The position numbers were made by a program, and so were the translations under genes. From contig NZ_CP138920.1 in NCBI RefSeq assembly GCF_047123815.1, positions 1,364,001 to 1,428,000 on the forward strand: 64,000 nucleotides of DNA, in the 5' to 3' direction. The notes beneath the pieces are model-generated. The model was given only the letters and a program-made list of their open reading frames with translations, searched no databases and was not told the DNA's origin. Source of the DNA: Maricaulis sp017643475 (GTDB taxonomy: Bacteria > Pseudomonadota > Alphaproteobacteria > Caulobacterales > Maricaulaceae). Shown here one piece after another: positions 17,328 through 26,003 of the stretch (position 1 is the first letter of the stretch; each line of letters begins with the position of its first letter).

Positions 17328-18130
17328 GGTGCTGTCAGACGAAAGCGAAGCGGACTCGAAAGACCGGGACCGAGCCTAACTCAGGCCGCGAGTTGACACC
17401 ATTCGAGCAGGGTTTGAGTACGGCTTTCCTTGAATTCTTCTCGCCGGTAGAAATGGCGTTCGAGATTGAAGTGGTTGTGGATGGAGGACTGGACGGCGGC
17501 GAACTTTTGAAGACTTCGCATCGACCTGAACCGGGTCATGATTTTCTCTCGTCGCCGCAATGGCTGGTGTGAGTTTTCGGCCCTGTTGTTGAGCCACCTC
17601 CCCGTCTCCTGGCGGCCCGCATTTCCTAATTCTCGCATCGCCGATTTGTAGGATGGAAGTTTGTCGGTGACGATCGCCTTGGGTCGGCCGTAACGTCTCA
17701 TCGCCTTGCGCAGAAACTTCAATGCAGCCTTGCGATCACGGCGCTTGGTGACATACGCCTCGAGCACTTCACCCTCATGATCAACAGCGCGCAAGAGGTA
17801 ATGTAGCTCTCCGTTTATCTTTACGAAAACCTCATCCAGATGCCACGCCCAATTCGAATAGTTCGTGCTCTGCACGCGCCGTTTTCGGATCTCCTTCGCG
17901 AAGAGTGGACCGAAGCGGTTCCACCAAAACCTCACCGTTTCATGCGTGATGTCGATACCGCGCTTGTGAAGCAGATACTCCACGTTCCGCAGCGAGAGCG
18001 GGAAGCGGATATACATCATCACCGCAAGGCGAATGATCTCGGGCGATGTTTTGAAATATTTGAACGGGTCACGCATACGCGGAGGCTACGAAACGGCTAC
18101 CTTGCGCTCAAGGCCAAGTTCTTCTGACAA
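17328..18130 (-). mobile_element. IS6-family insertion sequence, copy A
   Basis: The left end GGTGCTGTCAGACGAAA begins at 17328. The right end, read on the minus strand, is the related CGTTGTCAGAAGAACTT at about 18130. One transposase fills the element. The right end abuts a second IS fragment, so this copy arose by insertion into, or recombination with, another IS6 copy. No flanking 8-bp direct repeat is visible. Confidence 0.85.
17381..18076 (-). CDS. IS6-family transposase (copy A)
   Basis: Intact 231-residue DDE transposase of the IS6/IS26 family: N-terminal helix-turn-helix region (SLRNVEYLLHKRGIDITHETVRFW), first Asp in WHLDEVFVKI, second Asp in IVTDKLPSY, and Glu in NNRAENSHQPLRRREK. 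It belongs to the SIRKRRVQ-type subgroup with copies B, D, E and F. All catalytic residues are present, so it could be active. Confidence 0.9.
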   Translation of the reverse strand: MRDPFKYFKTSPEIIRLAVMMYIRFPLSLRNVEYLLHKRGIDITHETVRFWWNRFGPLFAKEIRKRRVQSTNYSNWAWHLDEVFVKINGELHYLLRAVDHEGEVLEAYVTKRRDRKAALKFLRKAMRRYGRPKAIVTDKLPSYKSAMRELGNAGRQETGRWLNNRAENSHQPLRRREKIMTRFRSMRSLQKFAAVQSSIHNHFNLERHFYRREEFKESRTQTLLEWCQLAA

Positions 18131-18293
18131 CGTCTTTTCGACGTTCCGCAGCGAGAGCGGGAAGCGGATGTACACCATCACCGCGAGGCGGATAATTTGG
18201 GGTGAGGTTTTGAAATATTTGAACGGATTACGCATCGCGCGACGCTAGGAAACTGGCGCTCCACTCTCAAGCCGAAGTTCCTCTGACACTGCC
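18131..18293 (-). mobile_element. IS6-family remnant A' (transposase 5' end only)
   Basis: About 160 bases matching the first 34 or so transposase codons (MRNPFKYFKTSP...SLRNVE) plus the terminal repeat, GGCAGTGTCAGAGGAACTT on the minus strand ending at 18293. The rest was lost where copy A adjoins. Confidence 0.8.
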
Positions 18294-18475
18294 TCAGCAC
18301 GGAAGGTGATTTTGGTGTTGACGATTATGGAGGGCGACTGGATGCGCGAGCGGAGATCGGCGCAAATCGAGCTGCACGTATGAAAACGGCATCGCATCGA
18401 TTGTGGATGGTTAGCCATCTACTAACGATTTCGATTTACTCAGTGTCGTAACGCAACTGGGCAGTTGAGGATACG

Positions 18476-19957
18476 ATGCTTACTCAATCTAGAACCACTA
18501 ACATCAAATCCAAATTCGACGCGATAAGCAGGTCGCAGGCGATCATCGAGTTCGATACGTCAGGCAAGATACTTTTGGCCAATGAGAATTTTTGCAATGC
18601 GATGGGGTATTCGCTCGATGAAATTCGAGGGCAGTACCATCGGATGTTCGTCGACGCTGAGTATGCTGAGACCGATGAGTATCGCGAGTTCTGGGCACAA
18701 CTCGGGCGCGGCGAATTTTCGGCGGCTGAATACAAACGACTCGCGAAGGGGGGGCGTCCCGTTTGGATTCAAGCGAGCTATAATCCGATTTTTGATGACC
18801 GAGGCTCTCCGATCGGCGTCATTAAGGTGGCGACCGACATAACAGGCGAAAAACAGCGGCAGGCTGAAATTGCGGGCAAGCTCGAAGCCGTCGATCGAGT
18901 GCAGGCCGTCATCGAGTTTGATATGGATGGCATCATCCAACATGCCAATGAGAACTTCCTGGCAGCCGTTGGATACGATCTCGATCAGGTTGTCGGCAAA
19001 CACCATCGGATGTTCATGGATCCCGTTGAGGCGGAAAGCGACGCGTATCAGACGTTCTGGTCGGAACTCAATTCGGGCCAGTTCAAAACCGGAGAGTTCC
19101 GTCGCATAGGTAACCATGGCAAAGAGGTTTGGATCCTGGCCAGCTACAACCCCGTGTTCGACCCTGACGGTCAACCAATTAAAGTCGTTAAGTTCGCGAC
19201 CGATATCACCGCTCAAGTCCAGGAAAGGGCAGAGCGAGCGGATGCGCAAAACGGGATAACGCGAGACCTCGAAAAGATCTCAACATCCGCGTCGGAGGTT
19301 TCGCGACAATCGGCTGAAGTCGCGACGTCTTCTGAGCAAGCTTCACAAGGCGTCCAGTCCGTCGCTTCTGGAGCTGAGGAGCTTGCTGCGTCGTCACGTG
19401 AAATTTCCCAGCAAGTTTCTCGGGCGATGGAAGTTACGCGCAATGCCGTCGAAGAAGCGGATGTCACCAATGAGTTCGTCTCCGGGCTATCCGACTCGGC
19501 AAACCGGATCGGTGAGATCGTTGAAATGATTAATGCAATCGCCGAGCAGACCAATCTGCTTGCCCTCAACGCCACAATTGAGGCGGCCAGGGCCGGTGAT
19601 GCAGGGAAGGGTTTCGCCGTTGTCGCTAGCGAAGTGAAGGGCTTGGCCAACCAAGCCGCAAGGGCCACCGATGAGATCGGTGCGCAGATCACCCAAGTGC
19701 AAGACGTAACTGCCAAATCGGTGACTGCGATCCAGTCGATCCGCCTGACCATCGGTGAAGTGGACGAGATCTCGTCTGCGGTCGTGGCGGCTGTTGAGGA
19801 ACAAAACAGCGTGACGTCGGATATTTCTGCGAGCATGCAGCAGGTCGCATCCGGCATGGCGGATGTAACGCGCAGTATGCAGGCTATTGACGAGGCGACC
19901 GGGGAGGTTGAAGCGGCAACTAAGGTCGTGAGGAAAGCCGCCCAAGCCATCTGTTAG
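18476..19957 (+). CDS. Soluble methyl-accepting chemoreceptor with two PAS domains
   Basis: A 493-residue receptor without membrane segments or HAMP domain. Two tandem PAS/PAC modules (about 15-130 and 135-255) repeat the pattern AIIEFD...ANENF...GY...HRMF...FW..L..G.F...E..R, ending in KVATDIT and KFATDIT. An MCP signalling domain follows, with the hairpin-tip sequence AIAEQTNLLALNATIEAARAG. The layout resembles cytoplasmic redox/energy sensors such as BdlA and soluble Aer-like receptors. It would sense an intracellular cue and control CheA. No C-terminal CheR-docking pentapeptide is seen. The gene lies alone between IS6 copies; the 180 bases before it show only a GAGGA ribosome-binding site. 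Confidence 0.9.
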   Translation: MLTQSRTTNIKSKFDAISRSQAIIEFDTSGKILLANENFCNAMGYSLDEIRGQYHRMFVDAEYAETDEYREFWAQLGRGEFSAAEYKRLAKGGRPVWIQASYNPIFDDRGSPIGVIKVATDITGEKQRQAEIAGKLEAVDRVQAVIEFDMDGIIQHANENFLAAVGYDLDQVVGKHHRMFMDPVEAESDAYQTFWSELNSGQFKTGEFRRIGNHGKEVWILASYNPVFDPDGQPIKVVKFATDITAQVQERAERADAQNGITRDLEKISTSASEVSRQSAEVATSSEQASQGVQSVASGAEELAASSREISQQVSRAMEVTRNAVEEADVTNEFVSGLSDSANRIGEIVEMINAIAEQTNLLALNATIEAARAGDAGKGFAVVASEVKGLANQAARATDEIGAQITQVQDVTAKSVTAIQSIRLTIGEVDEISSAVVAAVEEQNSVTSDISASMQQVASGMADVTRSMQAIDEATGEVEAATKVVRKAAQAIC

Positions 19958-19987
19958 TGCAAGCTTGCGAGGGTCAATAGTCAGGAT

Positions 19988-20795
19988 GGTGCTGTCAGAC
20001 GAAACCGGATCGGTCTCGAAAGTCGAAGTTTGAGCCCAACTCAGGCCGCAAGCTGACGCCATTCGGCCAGAGCGGCGGAGCGGTTTACCTTGAATTCTTC
20101 GCAGCGTTAGAAATTACGTTCAAGGTTGAAGTGGTTGTGAATCGACGACTGGACGGCGGCGAACTTTCGAAGACTCCGCGTCGACCTGAACCGGTTCATG
20201 ATTTTCTCTCGTCGCCGCAATGGCTGGTGTGAGTTTTCGGCCCTGTTGTTGAGCCACCTCCCGGTTTCCTGCCGGCTGGCAATTCCGAGTTCACGAAGCG
20301 CCGCTCTGTAGGACGGAAGCTTATCGGTCACGACCCGCTCCGGCGCCCCATATCGCTTCATCGCCTTGCGCAGAAACTTCAGCACTGCCTTGCGATCACG
20401 GCGTTTGGTGACAAACGCCTCAAGCACTTCACCCTCATGATCAACGGCCCGCCAGAGATAGAGGAGTTCGCCGTTTATTCGGACGAAAACTTCATCGAGA
20501 TGTCAGGTCCAGTTCGAGTAGTTTGTGCTCTGGACGCGGCGTCTTCGGATCGACGTCGCGAAGAGTGGACCGAAGCTGTTCCACCAAAATCTCACTGTTT
20601 CATGAGTGATATCGATGCCGCGTTCGTGGAGCAGATCCTCGACGTTCCGGAGCGACAGCGGAAAACGGACATACAGCATCACGGCCAGGCGGATGATCTC
20701 GGGCGACGTCTTGAAAATATTTGAATGGGTTACGCATCCGCGGAGGCTACGAAACCGCTACCTTACGCTCAAGCCCAAGTTCCTCTGACACTGCC
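19988..20795 (-). mobile_element. IS6-family insertion sequence, copy B (inactive)
   Basis: Full-length 808-bp element from GGTGCTGTCAGACGAAA (19988) to the right end CTCTGACACTGCC (20795). Both ends are intact but the transposase is decayed. Same orientation as all other copies in the window. Confidence 0.85.
20041..20737 (-). pseudogene. IS6-family transposase (copy B), multiply disrupted
   Basis: Compared with copy D, an extra base near codon 8 (FKYFQD for FKYFKT) shifts the frame. The Trp before HLDEVF has become TGA, and a TAA follows NLERNF near the C-terminus. Only a 106-codon stretch (20107-20427) stays open. Three independent lesions make real decay far more likely than sequencing error. 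Confidence 0.85.
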
Positions 20796-20821
20796 CCCTG
20801 AACCGCGCAGCAGTGCGCGCA

Positions 20822-21829
20822 TCAGTCCAGATTGCGGCGCTCGACACGGTCATGCTCTCGCACACTGGCATCAAGCCCGGTGCCGGCCAGCCAGGCCAGC
20901 GCATCGGTATCGCCATTGAGATGGGCTTGCCAGAACACGGTTGTGATCTCGGCAGTCACCGCCTGCACGTCCGGATACCAATCCGGCACCGCACCGCCGC
21001 CGGGCGCCCGGCGACGCCCCCCGAACACGCTGTGATCTCCGTCCTGGAAGACGACCAGATATTGCTCGCCATCCGGGATCAGCTGAAAGGGGATGGTGCG
21101 GTCGGCCGGGTCGATATCAGGCTGCACGGCAGCGCGGTCTTCCGTTCCGGTCATGTGCAGCATCGGCGTCGACATGTTGGCGTAGAGCCGCGGATGCGCG
21201 CGCGCCGGCAGCCGGGCAGGCGGCGCTGTCGGACTGAGGGCGATACCGGCATCAATCCGGTCGTCACCAAACTGGCCACGCGGGCCGAAACTGCGGCCGA
21301 GCAGGGCGATCGTTGTTGCAGCGCCGTAGGAATGGCCGGACAGACCCAGCCGGTTGGTATCCACTGCCAGCTCGCCCGCGGCAGCGCGGCGTTCCAGCTC
21401 GTCGATGATGAAGGGAATATCCTCGAAACGCGCGCGTGCACTCGCCGGATCACGGCGGCCGCGCAGGGCGGAGATGGCCTCTTCGCGGCTGGTCATGCCC
21501 TCCAACAGGGACCGGTCCGTGCCGGGGTGCTGGACGAAGACGCCCAGAAATCCGTGACTGGCCCAGTGCTCGCCAAGATAGGGCGCTGCCTCGCGTGAGC
21601 CGGCCAGACCGTGTGAAAAGATCACGACGGGGAAGGGGCCCTCGCCATCGGGCAGGTAGAGTTTGACCGGAACCTCCCGCTCGCGCGCGGTATCCGTCCA
21701 CGTCTCAAGCACGGTCTCTACCGTATGCGGTCCGTGATCATCATACAGCGTTCCCGCATCGCTCTGCGCCATGGGAACAAGCGCAAGAAGTGCGGCAAGA
21801 CACGCAAACACACCAATATTCTGAACCAT
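20822..21829 (-). CDS. Secreted alpha/beta hydrolase (PAF-acetylhydrolase/dienelactone hydrolase type)
   Basis: A 335-residue protein with a signal peptide (MVQNIGVFACLAALLALVPMAQSDA). The hydrolase core has the oxyanion region PVVIFSHGLAGSREAAPYLG, GVFVQHPGTD, and the nucleophile elbow GLSGHSYGAAT. Overall it resembles periplasmic PAF-acetylhydrolase/chlorophyllase-like esterases. AGGGGGG precedes the ATG. The substrate cannot be told from sequence. It lies between IS copies B and C with no partner genes. Confidence 0.75.
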   Translation of the reverse strand: MVQNIGVFACLAALLALVPMAQSDAGTLYDDHGPHTVETVLETWTDTAREREVPVKLYLPDGEGPFPVVIFSHGLAGSREAAPYLGEHWASHGFLGVFVQHPGTDRSLLEGMTSREEAISALRGRRDPASARARFEDIPFIIDELERRAAAGELAVDTNRLGLSGHSYGAATTIALLGRSFGPRGQFGDDRIDAGIALSPTAPPARLPARAHPRLYANMSTPMLHMTGTEDRAAVQPDIDPADRTIPFQLIPDGEQYLVVFQDGDHSVFGGRRRAPGGGAVPDWYPDVQAVTAEITTVFWQAHLNGDTDALAWLAGTGLDASVREHDRVERRNLD

Positions 21830-21906
21830 GTTTCCCCCCTGGGTACGGGGGTTGAACGGGTGAGCAGCGGAAATCCGTCGCGCGTATGCTGATCAACACC
21901 TCCCAT

Positions 21907-22716
21907 GGTGCTGTCAGACGAAACCGGATCGGTCTCGAAAGACCAGGGTTGAGCCTAGGTCAGGCTGCGAGTTGGCGCCATTCGGCCAGGGCGGCGGATC
22001 GGTTTTCCTTGAAATCTTCGCGGCGATAAAAGTGGCGTTCGAGGTTAAAGTGATTGTAGACGGAAGATTGGACGGCGGCGAACTTCTGCAGACTTCGCAT
22101 CGACCTGAACCGCACCATGATCTTCTCTCTTCGCCGGAACGGGAGATGTGAGTTTTCGGCCCGATTATTGAGCCACCTCCCGGTCTCTTGGCGGTTCGAA
22201 TTCCCGATCTCTTTCATTGCCGCTCGATATGACTTCAAACGATCCGTGACCACGATCTTTGGATTGCCATACCGCTTCATCGCCTTGCGCAAAAACCTCA
22301 GCGCTGCCTTGCGATCCCGGGTTCTGGTCACATATGCCTCAAGCACCTCGCCCTCGTGATCGACGGCGCGCCAGAGGTAGTGGGTGCGGCCGTTGATCTT
22401 CACGAACACCTCGTCGAGGTGCCACTGCCATTGCGGCCAGGCCCGCATCCGTTGAGCCCGCCTTCTGCGGATCTCGGACGCGAACATGGGACCAAACCGA
22501 TTCCACCAAAACCGCACAGTTTCATGGGTGATGTCGATGGCGCGTTCGTGGAGCAGATCTTCCACGTTCCGCAGCGACAGCGGAAAGCGAATGTACATCA
22601 TCACCGCGAGGCGGATCACCTCGGGCGAGGTCTTGAAATATCGGAACGGATTACGCATCTAAAAACGCAACGAAATCAGGCGAACCCGCTCAAACCGTTT
22701 TTCTTCTGACAGAGCC
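21907..22716 (-). mobile_element. IS6-family insertion sequence, copy C
   Basis: About 810 bp from GGTGCTGTCAGACGAAA (21907) to TCTGACAGAGCC (22716). The right end, GGCTCTGTCAGAAGAAAAA on the minus strand, is the subgroup-2 type shared with copy G. It directly abuts the remnant C' at the 3' end of cysS. Confidence 0.85.
21960..22658 (-). CDS. IS6-family transposase (copy C)
   Basis: Intact 232-residue IS6/IS26-type DDE transposase. Motifs: WHLDEVFVKI, VVTDRLKSY and NNRAENSHLPFRRREK. It belongs to subgroup 2 (MFASEIRRRRAQRMRAWPQW), clearly different from copies A, B, D, E and F in the segment before the first catalytic Asp. Confidence 0.9.
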   Translation of the reverse strand: MRNPFRYFKTSPEVIRLAVMMYIRFPLSLRNVEDLLHERAIDITHETVRFWWNRFGPMFASEIRRRRAQRMRAWPQWQWHLDEVFVKINGRTHYLWRAVDHEGEVLEAYVTRTRDRKAALRFLRKAMKRYGNPKIVVTDRLKSYRAAMKEIGNSNRQETGRWLNNRAENSHLPFRRREKIMVRFRSMRSLQKFAAVQSSVYNHFNLERHFYRREDFKENRSAALAEWRQLAA

Positions 22717-22813
22717 CTGGCGAGGTCTTGAAGTATCGGAACGGATTACGCATCGGGCGACGCTACGGTTTCACGCCAATCCGCTCAAACCGTTTTTCCT
22801 CTGACAACGCCGT
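22717..22813 (-). mobile_element. IS6-family end remnant C' fused into cysS
   Basis: About 97 bases encoding the reverse-complemented first transposase codons (MRNPFRYFKTSP type) and the terminal repeat CCTCTGACAACGCC ending at 22813. The last codons and stop of cysS lie inside this remnant. Confidence 0.75.
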
Positions 22814-24187
22814 TCTGCGCCAGATCGGACCGTCAGCGCGGTCTTCGACCGTGACGCCAAGCGCGGCGAGTTCGTCGCGGGCTCGGTCTGCGGCGGCATA
22901 GTCGTTTGCCAGCCGCGCCGCCTGGCGCGCGTCGACCAAGCGTTGGATTTCTTCGGCCTCGCCGTCTTCGCCCGAGGGCTGTTCGAGCCAGACCGCGGGA
23001 TCGGCTTGCAACAAGCCCAGCAGACCGCCGGCCTCACGCAAAGCCGCCTTGTATGCGGCGCGATCTACCGTGCTCGTTGCGCGGCGGGCCGCCTTTGCCA
23101 GCTGATAGAGTTCAGCGATGGCGCCCGGGAAGTTCAGATCATCCTCAAGCGCACCTTCGAAGGCATCCAGCAAGCCGGCGGGGCATGTGGTGTCTGGGGC
23201 GTCGTCGAGATCACGAAGCGTTGCGTAGAGCCGATCTAGACCGCGTTTGGCCTGGGCAAGTCCGTCTGCGCTCCAGTCAAGCGGCTGGCGATAGTGAGCG
23301 CCCAACAGTGCGAAGCGGATGGCTTCGCCCGGCGCGTCCGCGAGAAGGTCACGAACCAGAAGGACGTTGCCGAGCGATTTCGACATCTTCCGGCCTTCAA
23401 CGGTTACGAAGCCGTTGTGAACCCAATGGTGGCAATACAGCTCGCCATCATGGGCACAGGTGCCTTGGGCGATCTCGTTTTCATGGTGCGGAAAAATCAG
23501 ATCCTGGCCGCCGCCATGAATATCAATCGTCCGACCAAGGCCGTCTTCGATCATGGCCGAGCATTCGATATGCCAGCCGGGCCGCCCGCGGCCCCATGGG
23601 CTTTCCCAGCCCGGAAGATCCGGCGTCGAGGGCTTCCACAAGACAAAGTCCGCCGGGTCGCGCTTGTAGGGCGCGACCTCAACCCGCGCGCCGGCGATCA
23701 TCTCGTCGCGATCGCGGCCCGACAGAGCGCCGTACTCCGAAAATGAAGGCACGTGAAACAAGACATGTCCGTCGGCGGCATAGGCATTACCGCGCGCGAT
23801 CAACGCCTCGATCATGTCGATGATGTCGGGAATATGGTCTGTCACGCGTGGTTCGAGATCCGGCGTCAACACCCCAAGAGCGGCCATGTCTTCATGGTAG
23901 GCGTCGATGAAACGCTCGGTGATGTTGGAGATCGGCTGACCAGCCGCCTTGGCGGCAGCGTTGATCTTGTCGTCCACATCGGTGAAATTCCGAGCATAGA
24001 TGACCCGCTCGTAGCGCCGCCTCAAAAGGCGATAAAGAACGTCGAACACCACGGCCGGGCGGGCATTGCCGATATGGGCATAGTTGTAAACGGTCGGCCC
24101 GCAGACATACATGGTCACAAGATCGGGGCGCGTCGGCTCGAACGGCTCTTTCGTCCTGGTCAGGGTGTTGGTGAGGTGTAGCGTCAT
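22763..24187 (-). CDS. cysS: Cysteinyl-tRNA synthetase
   Basis: Class I aminoacyl-tRNA synthetase charging tRNA-Cys. It has MYVCGPTVYNYAHIGNARP (zinc-ligand Cys and the HIGH-type motif), HIECSAMI, HHENEIAQ (further zinc-site residues) and RKMSKSLGN (KMSKS loop). I place the start at the ATG at 24187 (MTLHLTNTLTRTKEPF, the usual beginning) rather than 24241. The native C-terminus appears to run to DGPIWRR. The final 16 or so residues (TALSEEKRFERIGVKP) are read from the IS remnant ending at 22813, so the natural stop was replaced. The gene is essential, so the extension is presumably tolerated. Confidence 0.92.
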   Translation of the reverse strand: MTLHLTNTLTRTKEPFEPTRPDLVTMYVCGPTVYNYAHIGNARPAVVFDVLYRLLRRRYERVIYARNFTDVDDKINAAAKAAGQPISNITERFIDAYHEDMAALGVLTPDLEPRVTDHIPDIIDMIEALIARGNAYAADGHVLFHVPSFSEYGALSGRDRDEMIAGARVEVAPYKRDPADFVLWKPSTPDLPGWESPWGRGRPGWHIECSAMIEDGLGRTIDIHGGGQDLIFPHHENEIAQGTCAHDGELYCHHWVHNGFVTVEGRKMSKSLGNVLLVRDLLADAPGEAIRFALLGAHYRQPLDWSADGLAQAKRGLDRLYATLRDLDDAPDTTCPAGLLDAFEGALEDDLNFPGAIAELYQLAKAARRATSTVDRAAYKAALREAGGLLGLLQADPAVWLEQPSGEDGEAEEIQRLVDARQAARLANDYAAADRARDELAALGVTVEDRADGPIWRRTALSEEKRFERIGVKP

Positions 24188-24249
24188 TATCGATCCGTAC
24201 GCGGCGCTCCAGGTTTGGCTCGCCCGCAAGACCATGAGCACCCGTCAGC

Positions 24250-24278
24250 TTGTTTCACGTGCGCAGCGTTATAATATA
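24250..24278. promoter_or_regulatory. AT-rich promoter-like segment between cysS and hisI
   Basis: The 172 bases between the divergent starts contain TATAAT at 24270-24275 on the plus strand and, overlapping it, TATATT on the minus strand, in otherwise GC-rich DNA. No well-spaced -35 box is seen, so direction and exact promoter are uncertain. Confidence 0.35.
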
Positions 24279-24359
24279 ACACCGCAAGCGCTCAAGTAGG
24301 CATAGCTGGGCGCGACCGCAAGTTTCCCGCAATTCCACTTGGATCCAGGAGCGATCGCC

Positions 24360-24863
24360 ATGAGCGTTGACCCCACCAACTCGGCCCCCTCCAGCCGGTT
24401 TGCCGAGCGCGTATCCGTTGAGCAGGTTGAGGAAGGCTCTGATCTGGCGCCGAAGTTCGACGCGGAAGGGCTGATCCCTTGCATCACGACCCAGGCTGAC
24501 ACCGGCGAAGTGCTCATGCTGGGCTACATGAATAGCGAGGCGCTGGAACGCACGATCGCAACCGGAGAGGCCCATTACTGGAGTCGAAGCCGGCAGCAAC
24601 TCTGGCACAAGGGCGCGACCAGCGGCTTGACGCAGCAGATCGTCGAGATGCGTATCGATGACGATCAGGACGCGGTCTGGCTAAGCGTGCGCGTTGCTGG
24701 GCCCGGCGCGAGTTGCCATGTCGGATTTCGGTCCTGCTTCTACAGAAAAATCGAAATCGGTGCGCCACCCGGGGAACCGGGCCGGCTCGAGTTCACAGAA
24801 ACAGAGAAGACGTTTGATCCAAAAGCCGTGTACGGCGATGCCCCCAACCCGACGCAGCTTTGA
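24360..24863 (+). CDS. hisI: Phosphoribosyl-AMP cyclohydrolase
   Basis: A 167-residue monofunctional HisI, the third step of histidine synthesis, opening the purine ring of phosphoribosyl-AMP. Signatures: GEAHYWSRSRQQLWHKGATSG, the metal-binding DDDQDAVWLSV, and GPGASCHVGFRSCFY with zinc-ligand cysteines. The ATG at 24360 is chosen because AGGAG lies nine bases upstream. The N-terminal 30 residues are extra to the conserved domain. The usual fused or adjacent HisE is absent. Confidence 0.92.
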   Translation: MSVDPTNSAPSSRFAERVSVEQVEEGSDLAPKFDAEGLIPCITTQADTGEVLMLGYMNSEALERTIATGEAHYWSRSRQQLWHKGATSGLTQQIVEMRIDDDQDAVWLSVRVAGPGASCHVGFRSCFYRKIEIGAPPGEPGRLEFTETEKTFDPKAVYGDAPNPTQL

Positions 24864-24866
24864 TCG

Positions 24867-25952
24867 ATGATGAGAATGGATGACATCGTAAAACGTGCAG
24901 AGCGCCTTGCGGCACTGGAAGAGCGCGCAAAGTCCGGCATCCTTATGCTCGACGGCGCGATGGGCACTGAAATCCAGAAGCATAAGCTGACGGAGGCAGA
25001 TTATCGCGGCGAGCGCTTCGCCGACTGGCAGTCTCCCGTGGCTGGCAATAACGACCTCCTCAACCTCACACAGCCAAACATCATCAAAGGCATCCATACC
25101 GCCTACTTTGAGTCTGGCTCGGATATTGTGGAGACGAACACCTTCTGCGCGACCGCGATCGCGCAGGCGGATTATGAAATGGAGGGCTTGGCCACCGAGA
25201 TCGCAGAAGAAGGCGCGCGGATCGCTCGTGCAGCTGCCGAGGCCGTTGAGTCTGTAACCGGTGACCCCAAGGCCGTGTGTGGAGCGATCGGTCCGACCAA
25301 CCGAACGTTGTCGCTCTCTCCCAAAGTCGAAGATCCTGGATATCGCGCGGTCACCTTCGACGAAGTGCGCGACGCCTATGCCGAGCAGGTCGCGGCGATG
25401 GCGCCCTATGTCGACTTCTTCCTTGTTGAAACGATCTTTGACACGCTGAACGCAAAAGCCGCGATCAAGGCAATCATGGATTTGCGCAGCACCGGCGCGA
25501 CTGCTGAAATTCCGATCATGCTATCCGGCACGATCTCCGACGCGTCCGGCCGAACCCTGTCGGGCCAGACAACGGAAGCGTTCTACAATTCGCTTCGCCA
25601 CGCCAAGCCTTGGGCAATCGGCCTGAATTGCGCGATGGGCGCAGCAGAGCTTCGCCCCTACGTACAGGAAATGCACCGGGTCGCGGAGTGCAAGGTTCTA
25701 GCCTACCCCAATGCCGGCTTGCCCAATGCGTTTGGCGAGTATGATGAACGACCTGAAGAAACAGCGGCGTTTCTCGGCGAGTGGGCGCACCAGGGCTATG
25801 TGAACATTCTCGGCGGATGTTGCGGCACAACGCCAGACCATATCCGCGCCATTGCGGAGAAGGCGAAAACCGCTGCTCCGCGCGAAGTTGGGAAACCCTC
25901 TGACGTGTTGCGCCTATCCGGTTTGGAGCCGTTTGAGCTCCGGGGACAATAA
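24867..25952 (+). CDS. Homocysteine S-methyltransferase domain protein (split MetH, N-terminal half)
   Basis: A 361-residue protein equivalent to the homocysteine/zinc domain of cobalamin-dependent methionine synthase. It begins ILMLDGAMGTEIQ and has the zinc ligands GLNCAMGA and GGCCGTTPDHI. Alphaproteobacteria often split MetH into this part and a separate folate/cobalamin part encoded directly downstream. Here no such gene follows: 50 bases after the stop an IS6 copy begins. ATGs at 24867, 24870 and 24876 are all possible starts. It follows hisI by three bases. It could instead be a stand-alone betaine-type homocysteine methyltransferase, but the ending LRLSGLEPFELRGQ resembles the MetH linker. 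Confidence 0.82.
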   Translation: MMRMDDIVKRAERLAALEERAKSGILMLDGAMGTEIQKHKLTEADYRGERFADWQSPVAGNNDLLNLTQPNIIKGIHTAYFESGSDIVETNTFCATAIAQADYEMEGLATEIAEEGARIARAAAEAVESVTGDPKAVCGAIGPTNRTLSLSPKVEDPGYRAVTFDEVRDAYAEQVAAMAPYVDFFLVETIFDTLNAKAAIKAIMDLRSTGATAEIPIMLSGTISDASGRTLSGQTTEAFYNSLRHAKPWAIGLNCAMGAAELRPYVQEMHRVAECKVLAYPNAGLPNAFGEYDERPEETAAFLGEWAHQGYVNILGGCCGTTPDHIRAIAEKAKTAAPREVGKPSDVLRLSGLEPFELRGQ

Positions 25953-26003
25953 CCGCCGATAATCGAGGCACTGCCCATCGCACCATCACCCGATACGGCG
26001 GCG

